Assembly (NCBI GenBank): GCA_958295865.1
Contig: CATQHF010000001.1
Coordinates: forward strand, 620,001-684,000
Direction: 5' to 3'
Length of the DNA stretch: 64,000 nucleotides
DNA from: an uncultured Dehalococcoidia bacterium
Lineage (GTDB): Bacteria; Chloroflexota; Dehalococcoidia; Lucifugimonadales; JADFKI01
In this document: positions 25,762 to 34,527 of the stretch, in pieces
Numbering within the stretch: the stretch's first letter is position 1
How the letters are laid out: each line of letters starts with the position of its first letter
The notes under the pieces: model-generated
Database searches by the model: none
Told to the model about the DNA's origin: nothing
What the model saw: the letters and a program-made list of their open reading frames with translations, nothing else
Position numbers and translations under genes: made by a program

Positions 25762-26205
25762 ATGACAATGCCGCAGATGCAACAGGCGATTTCCAATTTG
25801 CGGCTTCTGCTGGCATCAATTCGCGCCAAGGACGATGAACTCGAGGCGCTGGCGCGCCAGTTTCGGCGGCAGCTTGAGCGCGCGCCCAGAAGCGCGGTTC
25901 AGGGCGTCAACTCACTCGACGCCACGCTCAATCTGATGGGCGAGATTCAGGAACGGCTCGACGGCGTAGAGGAGCAGCGCAAGCACTTGGCATCCATTCG
26001 CAGACAGGCCGAAGCCGAGCTTGTCGCGCTCAACATCACCGAGAAGATAGCGCAGGCGAAGAAGGAACTCGCCCGGCTCAGGGCAAGCCGTGACGCGGGC
26101 GAGCGGGTGGACGCTGAGCGTATCGCCGAATTGCAACGCTTCATCGAAGAGGCGAGCATCCGCGCAGGCGAGGCTATCACGGGTGGCAAGGCAACCCTGC
26201 TCTGA
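25762..26205 (+). CDS. Hypothetical coiled-coil protein
   Basis: The product of about 147 residues is almost wholly helical and charged, with no membrane segment or signal. LLASIRAKDDELEALARQFRR and LVALNITEKIAQAKKELARLRA read as long amphipathic helices separated by a glycine-containing turn near GVNSLDATLNLMGE. I do not recognise a family. The ATG at 25762 is preferred to a GTG at 25741 because the extra residues (MLSGGTN) look non-coding. A self-associating structural role is inferred only from composition. Confidence 0.6.
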   Translation: MTMPQMQQAISNLRLLLASIRAKDDELEALARQFRRQLERAPRSAVQGVNSLDATLNLMGEIQERLDGVEEQRKHLASIRRQAEAELVALNITEKIAQAKKELARLRASRDAGERVDAERIAELQRFIEEASIRAGEAITGGKATLL

Positions 26206-26212
26206 TTTTCAT

Positions 26213-26310
26213 CCCATCCCATCCCTGCGAAAGAAAATCGCCCCTGCTTTCGCAGGGGCAGAAATCCGGTGCTTCAAATAGGCGGGGGAATAGCGCATCC
26301 ACGCAACCTA
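26213..26310. repeat. Partial palindromic interspersed repeat
   Basis: It contains CCTGCGAAAGAAAATCGCCCC, CTTTCGCAGGGGCAG and the right terminus CATCCACGCAACCTA ending at 26310. It fills the gap between the coiled-coil gene and ftsH and may act as a bidirectional transcript end. Confidence 0.75.
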
Positions 26311-26313
26311 CCG

Positions 26314-28167
26314 TTATGCGGGGGCTGCCTCGGCGATTGGCGGAGCGCTCGGCTCGCCCGGCTCCAGTATCTCTTTCAGATCGTCGGCTTCGGCAGTCTC
26401 GTTGGCGAGAAGATAACCGGCAAGGTCGGCAAGCTTTGACTTGTGGGTTGTGATTACATTAGTCGCAGTCTGATATGCCGTCTCCACGAGGTTGAACACC
26501 TCTGCGTCGATGTCCTCCGCGATCTTGTCGCTGTAATCGCGCTGCTCGGAGATCTCCCTGCCCAAGAAGACCAGTTCCTCGCGCTTGCCGAATGTGCGCG
26601 GCCCTAGCTTGCTGCTCATGCCGTAGCGCGTAACCATCGTGCGCGCTATATTCGTCGCCTGCTCCAAGTCGTTGCTCGCGCCGGTCGTAACATCCTCGAA
26701 GATGAGCTCCTCGGCGACGCGCCCGCCCATAGCGGCAGCCATCATGTCCTGGAACTGCCCCTTCGTCCACAGATTGCGATCTTCGTCCGGCAGATAGCGC
26801 GTATGCCCGCCGCTCATGCCTCTGGCGACAATCGTAACCTTGAAGGGCATATCGGCTTTGGGCAGCATGTAGCCCACCAGCGCATGCCCCGCCTCGTGGT
26901 ACGCCGTGATTTCCTTCTCGCGCTCGTTCACCACGCGGCTCTTGCGCGCGGGACCCGCTATCACGCGGTCAATGGACTCCGCGAACTCGTCGTTGGTTAT
27001 CGTCACCTTGCTGCGCCGCGCCGCGAGTATCGCCGACTCGTTCACCAGATTGGCAAGATCCGCGCCGCTGAAGCCCATCGTCTGCTTTGCGACGCGCTCC
27101 ATGTCTATATCCTCGGCAAGCGGCTTGCCCTTGGAGTGAACGCGCAATATCTGCTCGCGCCCGCGCACATCCGGGTTGTCCAGCACCACGCGCCTGTCGA
27201 AGCGACCGGGACGCAGCAGCGCCGGGTCGAGGATGTCGGGCCTATTCGTCGCCGCCACCACGATGATATTCGTGTTCACATCGAAGCCGTCCATCTCAAC
27301 CAGTATCTGGTTGAGCGTCTGCTCGCGCTCGTCGTGTCCGCCGCCCAGCCCCGCGCCGCGATGCCGCCCTACGGCGTCGATCTCATCCACGAACACGATG
27401 CAGGGCGCGTTGCGCTTCGCCTGCTCGAACAGGTCGCGCACGCGGCTCGCGCCCACGCCCACGAACATCTCCACGAACTCAGAGCCGCTTATGGACAGGA
27501 AGGGAACGCCCGCCTCGCCCGCGACAGCGCGCGCAAGCAGCGTCTTGCCCGTCCCCGGAGGCCCTATCAGCAGCACGCCCCTCGGTATCTTCGCGCCCAG
27601 ACTTACGAAGCGCTCCGGCTCCTTCAGGAACTGCACCACCTCTTGCAGCTCTTCCTTCGCCTCCTCCACGCCCGCGACATCCGAGAAACTCACCGCCGGG
27701 CTGTTGCCAACGAACATCCGCGCGCGGCTCTTGCCGAAGCTGAATGTCTGGTTGCTGCTGCCCTGCGCCTGGCGCATCATGAACAGCAATATCGCGCCGA
27801 AGAATATCAGCGGCAGGAAGTTAATCAAAATGCCGAACAGGCTGCCAAGCCCGCCCGTGCCCTTCACATCCACCAGAACGCCCGATGCGCCCGTATTCAC
27901 TCCGGCAGCGCCCAGCATCTCTATCATGCTCGCGCCCTGCTCCTTGCGCGATGTGAAGCTGTTGCCCGCCGTGGTGAACACAGACAGACGGTCGCCGCGC
28001 ACCTCGATGCGCTCGACCTCGCCGCGCAACGAGCGCGATAGAACCTCACTGACGGGTATCTCTTGCGAGCCGCCTAGCGAATCTGAAAACAGCGTGAAGA
28101 ATATGGCGAGCACAGCCACCGTTATCAGCAGATATATGAAGCTGTTTCGCATCAACCGAGGACTCAT
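26314..28167 (-). CDS. ftsH: ATP-dependent zinc metalloprotease FtsH
   Basis: The 617-residue protein has a first TM helix ([18 protein letters not shown], residues 9-26), a second near 111-131, an AAA+ module with Walker A GPPGTGKT (202-209), Walker [32 protein letters not shown], and the zinc motif HEAGH at 424-428. It degrades membrane and short-lived cytoplasmic proteins as a hexamer. The ATG at 28167 is chosen because GGAGG lies seven bases upstream; the frame is open 22 codons further. A palindrome and direct repeats lie 75-130 bp upstream. Confidence 0.95.
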   Translation of the reverse strand: MSPRLMRNSFIYLLITVAVLAIFFTLFSDSLGGSQEIPVSEVLSRSLRGEVERIEVRGDRLSVFTTAGNSFTSRKEQGASMIEMLGAAGVNTGASGVLVDVKGTGGLGSLFGILINFLPLIFFGAILLFMMRQAQGSSNQTFSFGKSRARMFVGNSPAVSFSDVAGVEEAKEELQEVVQFLKEPERFVSLGAKIPRGVLLIGPPGTGKTLLARAVAGEAGVPFLSISGSEFVEMFVGVGASRVRDLFEQAKRNAPCIVFVDEIDAVGRHRGAGLGGGHDEREQTLNQILVEMDGFDVNTNIIVVAATNRPDILDPALLRPGRFDRRVVLDNPDVRGREQILRVHSKGKPLAEDIDMERVAKQTMGFSGADLANLVNESAILAARRSKVTITNDEFAESIDRVIAGPARKSRVVNEREKEITAYHEAGHALVGYMLPKADMPFKVTIVARGMSGGHTRYLPDEDRNLWTKGQFQDMMAAAMGGRVAEELIFEDVTTGASNDLEQATNIARTMVTRYGMSSKLGPRTFGKREELVFLGREISEQRDYSDKIAEDIDAEVFNLVETAYQTATNVITTHKSKLADLAGYLLANETAEADDLKEILEPGEPSAPPIAEAAPA

Positions 28168-28241
28168 TGCGCCTCCGTAACACCCTTGCGGCGGCAGGCG
28201 CGAAACCCGCGCCAACAACTCCAACCCGCTCACTTCAGGGC

Positions 28242-28296
28242 ATGAATACTATATTCATAATACAATAGACTATGGTACGCCGTAAAGGTACGCCGT
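28242..28296 (-). promoter_or_regulatory. Palindrome and direct repeats upstream of ftsH
   Basis: ATGAATA-CTA-TATTCAT (28242-28258) is a 17-base perfect palindrome. Two exact 10-base direct repeats GGTACGCCGT (28274-28283 and 28287-28296) follow, 13 bases apart. They lie upstream of ftsH in an AT-rich region that looks promoter-like. The binding factor is unknown. Confidence 0.5.
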
Positions 28297-28334
28297 CGGG
28301 AGATAGCGTTTCCATTCAGACGGTCTGACCAAGT

Positions 28335-28400
28335 TTCACCCCCATCCTAACCTTCCCCCATCAAGGAGGGAGGGACTTTAACCACCCAAGGGGTGAGAAG
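28335..28400. repeat. Fragment of a second interspersed repeat family
   Basis: ACCCCCATCCTAACCTTCCC and the CAAGGAGGGAGGG stretch match, in inverse orientation, repeats at 55391-55430 and 63735-63770. It occupies the spacer before the response regulator. No gene is seen here. Confidence 0.65.
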
Positions 28401-28529
28401 AAATAGCCATCCGCATATCCCATACCCCCGCTCCCGTCCACTTGAACTGAACGGCGTCAATATCATATATTGCATACTGGACTTGAAGCGCCAACGCGGT
28501 GCGAAGCAGCAGAGGGAAGCGCCCAAGAC

Positions 28530-29204
28530 ATGGTGAGAACACGCCTAGCAAATCAGGATACGCAAAACTCCGAATGGCTCGACGCCCTGGACGACGAGGG
28601 CGTCGACGTGCTGCTGGTGGAGCGGAACGCCGACACCGACGACCTCGACCCATCGGCGCTGCCGCACATCGCCATCATCGACCTAGCGACGCTCTCCGGC
28701 TCAGTCGCCAAGACCTTCATCGAGCGGTGCGCCTCGCTCAAGCTCCCCGTCATCGCCCTCGTCCCCCCCGAAATGCTCCCCGACCTCGACCTGCGATTGG
28801 GCGTCAACGACTTCATAGTCAGCCCCCCCTACGCCGATGAGATAGTCGCGCGCGTCAAGCTCACCCTCCACCGCACCCGCTCCGACGCCGACGACGATGT
28901 GATACGCGCCGGCAGCCTCGTAATCAACCCGTCCACCTACGAGGTATCGCTGCGCGGCAAGCGCGTCAACCTGCGCTTCAAGGAATACGAGCTGCTGCGA
29001 CTGCTGGCGACCAACCCGGGCCGCGTATATTCGCGCGACGTCCTGCTCAGCAGCATCTGGGGCTACGACTACTTCGGCGGCACACGAACCGTCGACGTCC
29101 ACATCCGACGCCTCCGCAGCAAGATCGAGGACGCCGAACATCCATACATCGAAACTATATGGAACGTCGGCTACCGCTTCCGCGACTTCAGCCAACACGC
29201 TTAA
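28530..29204 (+). CDS. OmpR-type response regulator with degenerate receiver domain
   Basis: The product of about 224 residues ends in a clear OmpR/PhoB winged helix (INPSTYEVSLRGKRVNLRFKEYELLRLLATNPGRVYSRD... through RTVDVHIRRLRSKI and WNVGYRFRDF). The N-terminal receiver keeps the strand-3 Asp (IIDLATL) but lacks the usual acidic pair at strand 1 (VLLVERNADT), and the conserved Lys of KPF is replaced (SPPYADEI). Phosphorylation may therefore be lost or altered. No histidine kinase gene is adjacent. The ATG at 28530 is preferred to a TTG 60 bases upstream. Confidence 0.85.
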   Translation: MVRTRLANQDTQNSEWLDALDDEGVDVLLVERNADTDDLDPSALPHIAIIDLATLSGSVAKTFIERCASLKLPVIALVPPEMLPDLDLRLGVNDFIVSPPYADEIVARVKLTLHRTRSDADDDVIRAGSLVINPSTYEVSLRGKRVNLRFKEYELLRLLATNPGRVYSRDVLLSSIWGYDYFGGTRTVDVHIRRLRSKIEDAEHPYIETIWNVGYRFRDFSQHA

Positions 29205-29306
29205 CCCCCACAACCACGCATCGACGCGCAGGACGGCGAGGATGCCCAACATCCCGAATACCCTGTCTATCTGTCGCTGTCATTCTAATAACATGGAGGA
29301 CTTCCA

Positions 29307-30200
29307 ATGACACAGGAACGCATCGTATATCTCAACGGCGAAATGCTGCCCGAAAGCCAAGCGTCCATCCCCATCCGCGACAGGGGCTTCGTGTACGGCG
29401 ACGCCGTATTCGACACCACCCGCACCTTCGACGGCAGGATATTCAAGCTCCAAGACCACCTAGACCGCTTCTTCAACTCTCTCAAATACATGCGCCTCGA
29501 CCCGGGCATAACCAAGCGGCAGTTCGCCGACATCACCATGCGCGTGCTCGAAGCCAACATGCCCCTGCTGGAAGACGGCGGCGACTACTGGGTAACACAG
29601 CGCATAACGCGCGGCGTCCCCGGCGGCAGCCCGACCGTGCTAGTCGAGTGCGTGCCGCTCCCATTCGCGCAGCGCGCGCCATACTACCGCGACGGCATGC
29701 CCGTCATCGTCCCCTCCGTGCGCCGCACGCCCCCCGAAGCGATGAGTCCCCGCGCCAAGATGCACAACTACATCAACCTAGTCCTCGCCACCCAAGAAGT
29801 CGAGGCGCAAAACCCCGACGCCTGGCCCATCCTGCTGGACATGAACGGCAACCTCTGCGAAGGCCCCGGCGCGAACATCTTCCTAGTCAAAGACGGCGCA
29901 GTCCTCACCCCCCGCGAGCAATATGTACTCGCCGGCATCAGCCGCGAAACCGCCATAGACCTCGCCCACGAACTCGACATCACCGTCAAAGAAGCCGACC
30001 TAGACCTCTACGACGCCTACACCGCCGACGAAGCCTTCATCACCTCCACAAGCTTCTGCATCGTCCCCGTCTCCACCTTCAACGGCAACCCCCTAAGCAG
30101 CAGCGCCATCCCCGGCCCCGTAACCCAGCGCCTAACGCAGGCATACAGCGGCCTAGTAGGCGTGGACATCGCCGCGCAGTATCTGTCGCGGCTGGAATAG
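29307..30200 (+). CDS. Class IV aminotransferase, branched-chain type
   Basis: The 297-residue fold-type IV PLP enzyme has RDRGFVYGDAVFDTTRTFDG near residues 24-43, a lysine in PRAKMHNYINLVLATQEVE near 150, and LCEGPGANIFLVKDGAVLTP near 180-199. That pattern fits branched-chain aminotransferase (IlvE) or D-amino-acid aminotransferase-like enzymes, with aminodeoxychorismate lyase less likely. The ATG has GGAGG upstream. It is the last housekeeping-type gene before the restriction-modification cassette, 78 bp away. Confidence 0.88.
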   Translation: MTQERIVYLNGEMLPESQASIPIRDRGFVYGDAVFDTTRTFDGRIFKLQDHLDRFFNSLKYMRLDPGITKRQFADITMRVLEANMPLLEDGGDYWVTQRITRGVPGGSPTVLVECVPLPFAQRAPYYRDGMPVIVPSVRRTPPEAMSPRAKMHNYINLVLATQEVEAQNPDAWPILLDMNGNLCEGPGANIFLVKDGAVLTPREQYVLAGISRETAIDLAHELDITVKEADLDLYDAYTADEAFITSTSFCIVPVSTFNGNPLSSSAIPGPVTQRLTQAYSGLVGVDIAAQYLSRLE

Positions 30201-30278
30201 GCGTATCGGTTTTGCAAATATCGTGTATCATAGTGGGACGCAATCCGATTAAAAATAGACAGATAAGCGAGCTTCGCA

Positions 30279-32167
30279 ATGACACAGCAACCGAACGCAA
30301 ACTCACAAGACGAAGACACGCCGGAACCCCTTCCGCAGCAAGAGAAGTTCTACCGCGCCCCGCCCGCTTCGGCAATGTGCCCGTTGAAGCCGAGCCAAAG
30401 GGCTGGGACAGGCGACAGGGCTTTCAGAAGCACTATCCTTCTGTCAGCCTGCCCACGCAGATTATCGAACGGGTGAAGCTGGGCAACGAAGAACCGCACG
30501 AACCCAACCGCCTGATTTGGGGCGACAACCTGCACATCATGCGGCAAATCTCGAATAACAGCGTTGACCTCATATACATCGACCCGCCCTTCTTCTCCGG
30601 CAGGCAGTACAATGTGATTTGGGGCGACAACAACGAACTGCGCTCATTCGACGACATCTGGGAAGGCGGACTGGACGGCTACCTGATATGGCTCAACGCC
30701 CGCCTCTACGAGATGAAGCGCATACTCAAGCCCACCGGCTCAATCTATGTCCACTGCGACTGGCACGCCAGCCACTACATCAAAGTGGAGATGGACAAGA
30801 TTTTCGGGTATGAAAATATGATTGACCAGATCGTTTGGCATTATGGAACGCCATCGGGAGGTAGGTCGTCAGGAAAAAAACCTGTCAAGGTTCATGATAA
30901 TTTGTTGGTGTATGCGGTCAACTACGCCAAACATACTTACAATAAGCAATTTACGCCTTACAGCGATAAGTATGTCAAAGACTGGTTTCGCCATACTGAC
31001 GAGGACGGCAGGATGTATCGAACTCGTTCTCGAAAAGGGGTGATAGTCCGACAATATCTCGATGAAAGTCCCGGCGTTCCACTGTCTAATGTATGGTCTG
31101 ACATAATGCAACTGTACGGTTCTGCCGGGTGGTTCGCTAAAATGGGCACAGACGAGAGAATCGGCTATCCCACTCAAAAGCCCGAAGCCTTGGTTGAGCG
31201 CATCATCAAAGCGTCGTCAAACGAGGGTGATGTAGTAGCTGATATGTTCGTAGGCGGCGGAACTTTCGCTTCAGTCGCATAGCGACTGAAGCGAAAGTTC
31301 CTAGCCGTTGACCAGTCGCGTGTTGCGATCGCGGTAACGGCTGAACGCCTCAAACAGTTAGCCGTTCAGCGCGCGCTGGAAGACGCCCCCTATCCGGACT
31401 TCACCGTCGAGCAGTGGGGCATATACGAAGCGGAACGCCTGTCCGCAATGCCGCAAGCCGACTTCCGTGATTTCGTGCTCAGCGCATACGGCGCAAGCCG
31501 TGTTGCGGATACAGACGACGGCAAAGATATTCACGGCTGGCGCAATCGGTTGCCTATATGGGTCGGCGCGCCCGACCTGACCGCCCAAACCACCGCCGCC
31601 GATGTGCGGGACTTCGCCAACGCCATCCGCCGCACGACAGAGTATCAGCAAGCGCACCTGCGCGACGGCGTGATGCTGGCATGGGGCTTTCATCCCGACG
31701 CCGTTCAAGCCGCCGAACAACTTCGACAGCAAGAAGACATCGATGTCAACTTCGTTCGCCTGAAGCAAATCCGCATCGGCGACGCCGAGTTCCGCGAACA
31801 TATCGTCGGGCGCTCCACGGACCGCGCCGATTACAGCGAGTTCCTCACATTCGTTCAGCCGCCCAATGTGGAGGTTGCGTATCGCGCCAGGGACAACAAG
31901 ACCGTAACTTTCGATGCCGGAGATTCTATTGTGGTGAATCCGGGCGCTGAGATAATCAATGTGCAGTGGGATTTCAACTACAACGGCCTCAGGTTCACCG
32001 CAACGCAAGGTCATTCGTTTGAGCGTGAAGGCAGGGGACAAAAGCGAAAGCCCAAGCTGCGAGTAACGCACAAGTTCGACCGCGCCGGCAAGTTTAGCGT
32101 GGCTTGCCGCGTACAGGACAGCCGCGGCGGTGAAGGCATGTGGAGCGGCGTAGTGGAGGTGCGCTAG
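30279..32167 (+). pseudogene. Type III-like adenine DNA methyltransferase (Mod), broken by frameshift and amber codon
   Basis: Two reading-frame breaks interrupt an otherwise complete gene. From ATG 30279 the protein starts MTQQPNANSQDEDTPEPLPQ and reaches EKFYRAP, then loses frame in CGCGCCCCGCCCGC (30355-30368). The next frame continues RFGNVPVEAEPKGWDRR, and a GTG at 30377 could restart it. Motif IV (YIDPPFFSGRQYN) precedes motif I (DMFVGGGTFASVA), the beta-class order of type III Mod enzymes that make N6-methyladenine. At 31280-31282 a TAG stops translation, and the same frame continues RLKRKFLAVDQSRVAIAV to 32167. The C-terminus has a PKD-like stretch (HKFDRAGKFSVACRVQD). The amber sits in a perfect hairpin. 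A single-base reversion (TAG to CAG, for example) plus one base near 30360 would restore it. Confidence 0.83.
31259..31301. repeat. Perfect 20-bp inverted repeat with amber codon at its apex
   Basis: GGAACTTTCGCTTCAGTCGC (31259-31278) and its exact reverse complement (31282-31301) flank the three bases ATA. The TAG stop of the methyltransferase frame (31280-31282) spans the loop. It lies inside coding sequence directly after catalytic motif I. Confidence 0.95.
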
Positions 32168-34177
32168 ATGTTCAACGAATTCAGCCAATACGAAGACGAC
32201 TTTCAGCAGTGGGTCAAGGACGGCTATCCGAATGCCAAAGCAGAAACGCTGGATTACATCCGCCATCTCAGCGACCCGGAGGACGACGCTAAGCCGCGTG
32301 ATGGGACACTCTGGCTTCATCAATGGGATTCGTTCCTGCGCGTCATATACGCCTATGAGATAAAGCCTGACGAATTGGCGCAACCGAACGGAGTGCTGCT
32401 GAATGTCGTAACCGGCGGCGGCAAGACCGCCATAATCGCGGCGTTGATAGCGTGGCTGCGTATCGCCCATGATATACACAAATTCTTGATGCTCTGCCCC
32501 AATCTCATCGTGCGCGACCGCCTTGAGGACGATTTCGAGAACGGCAAGGTGTTCGTTGACCGCGACCTGATACCTCAGGACGCTATCGTGAACAAGGACG
32601 ACTTTGCGCTAACCACACTCGGCAGCGACCGCCCGGGCGGTTGGGCGAATCTGCTGGGCGCAAATGTCATACTTGGCAACATCCATCAGTTCTACACAAG
32701 CACGGCAAGCGGTCAATCCAATCTCGCCGCGATGATGAACGGCCCCGACTTTGCGCTGTTCAACGATGAGGCGCACAACTCACCCGCGCCTGAGTGGGAC
32801 AACACCCTTGACAAGATGCGCCCCAAAGTAAAACTGCGAGTGGATACCACAGCAACCCCCGACCGCGCCGACGGAAAAGCGCCCGACAGCCGCATGATTT
32901 ACGAATATCTCATACAGGACGCCCTCGCGGACAGGCTGGTAAAGACCCCCGTCGTGTATCAACCGAACATCGAGACGGTTGAGCTGACTTACACCGACGC
33001 CCGTACAGGTGAAAAGCGGTCGGTTGAAGAAATCGACTGGGCAGAGGTGGACAGATTGGGGCTGAACGCTACTCAGTGGGTAACCGACGATAAGCCGATG
33101 CAGCAGCAGATGGGCATCGCGTTGCAGCGTCTCCGTGAACAAGAGCGGCGAGCACAAGGACGCTATCAGCCAATCTTGTTCGTGGTCGCAGTCTGCAAAT
33201 TTGACGCTGAAAGGGCTGCAAAGACACTGAACGACTACTTCAAGATAAAAACGCTTTTGGTAACTGAGGACAGTTCCGACGCGGACCGCCGGCAGGCTAC
33301 CGAGCTGGGCAAGGCAAAACGCGGCGGCAACCCGTACAAAGCCGTCGTAAGCGTGCTTATGCTGCGCGAGGGCTGGGATGTTCCCGAAGTCGGCGTGATA
33401 CTTCTGCTGCGAAAGTTTGGCAGCCCTGTGTACGGGCAGCAGGTTATAGGTCGTGGACTGCGCCGCGTCCGCAGTCGTGGGGTAGGCGAAGGCGAACCGC
33501 AGATTTGTTCGGTGGTTGACCATCCGAAACTTGAGCATCAATGGTTATGGGAGATATTCAGCAGCAAGGTGCGAACCGATGTCGGCATAGACGATATGTT
33601 TGACGAAGAAGAAGACTTGCCGCCGCCGCCGCCTCGCCAAGTGATAGTCAACACAGAAAACTTCATCGAAATACCTGAGCCAACCGATGATGACGGAGGC
33701 GAGTTTGTCATTGATATACCGCTTGTAACCGATGAGCCGCGCAAAGACTGGTGGGAAGTCCTTGAAGGCATTGCCTATCAATCCGAAACGGTTACCATCA
33801 CAGACCAGACTATATCGGGCGTTGAGCGCCAAGCGTTGACAGGCGACGGCTGGAGAACACTTGAATCCGCGCCCCAAGATGTGAACGGGGGGGCAATTCC
33901 TGTTGACCTTGACGACCTGGCGGACGCGATCAGGGACGAACTGCTGGCTATGTCTGAACGCCTGCTTGAGCGCGCGGGACATACGACGCAGTTCAAAGGC
34001 AAGATTTACAGCATCCTGCTAAATCATGTCAGGACAAAGTTCCTTGACGGCGCATCGTTGGGACTTGCCGAAGAAACCCATATCGCAACAACTTGGCGGA
34101 CGCTGCCGGAGATTGAGAAGCAGATTGGCGGCGCGCCCGGTCTAGTCGAAGGAATGGTCAAGTATGGCGATAAGTAA
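32168..34177 (+). CDS. DEAD/DEAH-box helicase, restriction (Res-like) subunit without nuclease domain
   Basis: The 669-residue SF2 helicase has Walker A VTGGGKTA at residues 81-88, DEAH at 200-203 (FNDEAHNS), the motif III-like TTATPDRA, a second RecA domain with LREGWDVPEVG, and motif VI QQVIGRGLRRVRS. It resembles type III Res helicases that translocate on DNA to connect distant sites, but no C-terminal PD-(D/E)XK domain is visible. A separate nuclease gene overlaps its end. It starts at the base after the methyltransferase stop, so the three genes form one cassette. Confidence 0.88.
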   Translation: MFNEFSQYEDDFQQWVKDGYPNAKAETLDYIRHLSDPEDDAKPRDGTLWLHQWDSFLRVIYAYEIKPDELAQPNGVLLNVVTGGGKTAIIAALIAWLRIAHDIHKFLMLCPNLIVRDRLEDDFENGKVFVDRDLIPQDAIVNKDDFALTTLGSDRPGGWANLLGANVILGNIHQFYTSTASGQSNLAAMMNGPDFALFNDEAHNSPAPEWDNTLDKMRPKVKLRVDTTATPDRADGKAPDSRMIYEYLIQDALADRLVKTPVVYQPNIETVELTYTDARTGEKRSVEEIDWAEVDRLGLNATQWVTDDKPMQQQMGIALQRLREQERRAQGRYQPILFVVAVCKFDAERAAKTLNDYFKIKTLLVTEDSSDADRRQATELGKAKRGGNPYKAVVSVLMLREGWDVPEVGVILLLRKFGSPVYGQQVIGRGLRRVRSRGVGEGEPQICSVVDHPKLEHQWLWEIFSSKVRTDVGIDDMFDEEEDLPPPPPRQVIVNTENFIEIPEPTDDDGGEFVIDIPLVTDEPRKDWWEVLEGIAYQSETVTITDQTISGVERQALTGDGWRTLESAPQDVNGGAIPVDLDDLADAIRDELLAMSERLLERAGHTTQFKGKIYSILLNHVRTKFLDGASLGLAEETHIATTWRTLPEIEKQIGGAPGLVEGMVKYGDK

Positions 34178-34520
34178 GCGCGGCATATACGAAAATCCCG
34201 TCAAAAGCCCGTACAGCCTTGAACGCTACGACAGCGACCTTGAGCGCAGGATGATGATAAAGCTCGACTGCGATGCGGAAGTAGCCAAGTGGCAGAAGCG
34301 GCACGGCATATCTATACCATGGATTGACGCGCGCGGGCGCAAATGCAACTATCGCCCCGACTTTCTTGTTGAATACGACGACGGGCGTAAAGTTCTCATC
34401 GAAGTCAAAAATCCCGCGATGATGGACTCGGCGGCCGTACTACGCAAGAGAAGCGCGGCAGAGGAATGGTGCCGGAAGCGCGGCATGAAATACGAGATAA
34501 CCACCATCCGACAACAATAG
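34164..34520 (+). CDS. Stand-alone PD-(D/E)XK nuclease, TnsA/restriction-like
   Basis: The 118-residue protein has the full nuclease core: an upstream Glu in YDSDLERRMM (E27), YRPDF (D66) and LIEVK (E80, K82). It resembles the TnsA N-terminal or VSR-like restriction fold. Its ATG lies 14 bases inside the end of the helicase gene, in another frame, which implies translational coupling. It probably supplies the cleavage activity missing from the helicase. No TnsB/C or other transposition genes are present, so a Tn7-type role is not supported. Confidence 0.83.
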   Translation: MAISKRGIYENPVKSPYSLERYDSDLERRMMIKLDCDAEVAKWQKRHGISIPWIDARGRKCNYRPDFLVEYDDGRKVLIEVKNPAMMDSAAVLRKRSAAEEWCRKRGMKYEITTIRQQ

Positions 34521-34527
34521 TCAACAA

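Noticed and set aside
29159..30270. Long upstream extension of the methyltransferase frame through the class IV aminotransferase gene
   Set aside because: Pro/Arg-rich out-of-frame reading of another gene; the Mod-like sequence begins only near 30279.
34164..34520. Nuclease as TnsA of a Tn7-like transposon
   Set aside because: No TnsB, TnsC or element ends nearby; it overlaps a Res-like helicase next to a methyltransferase, which fits restriction.
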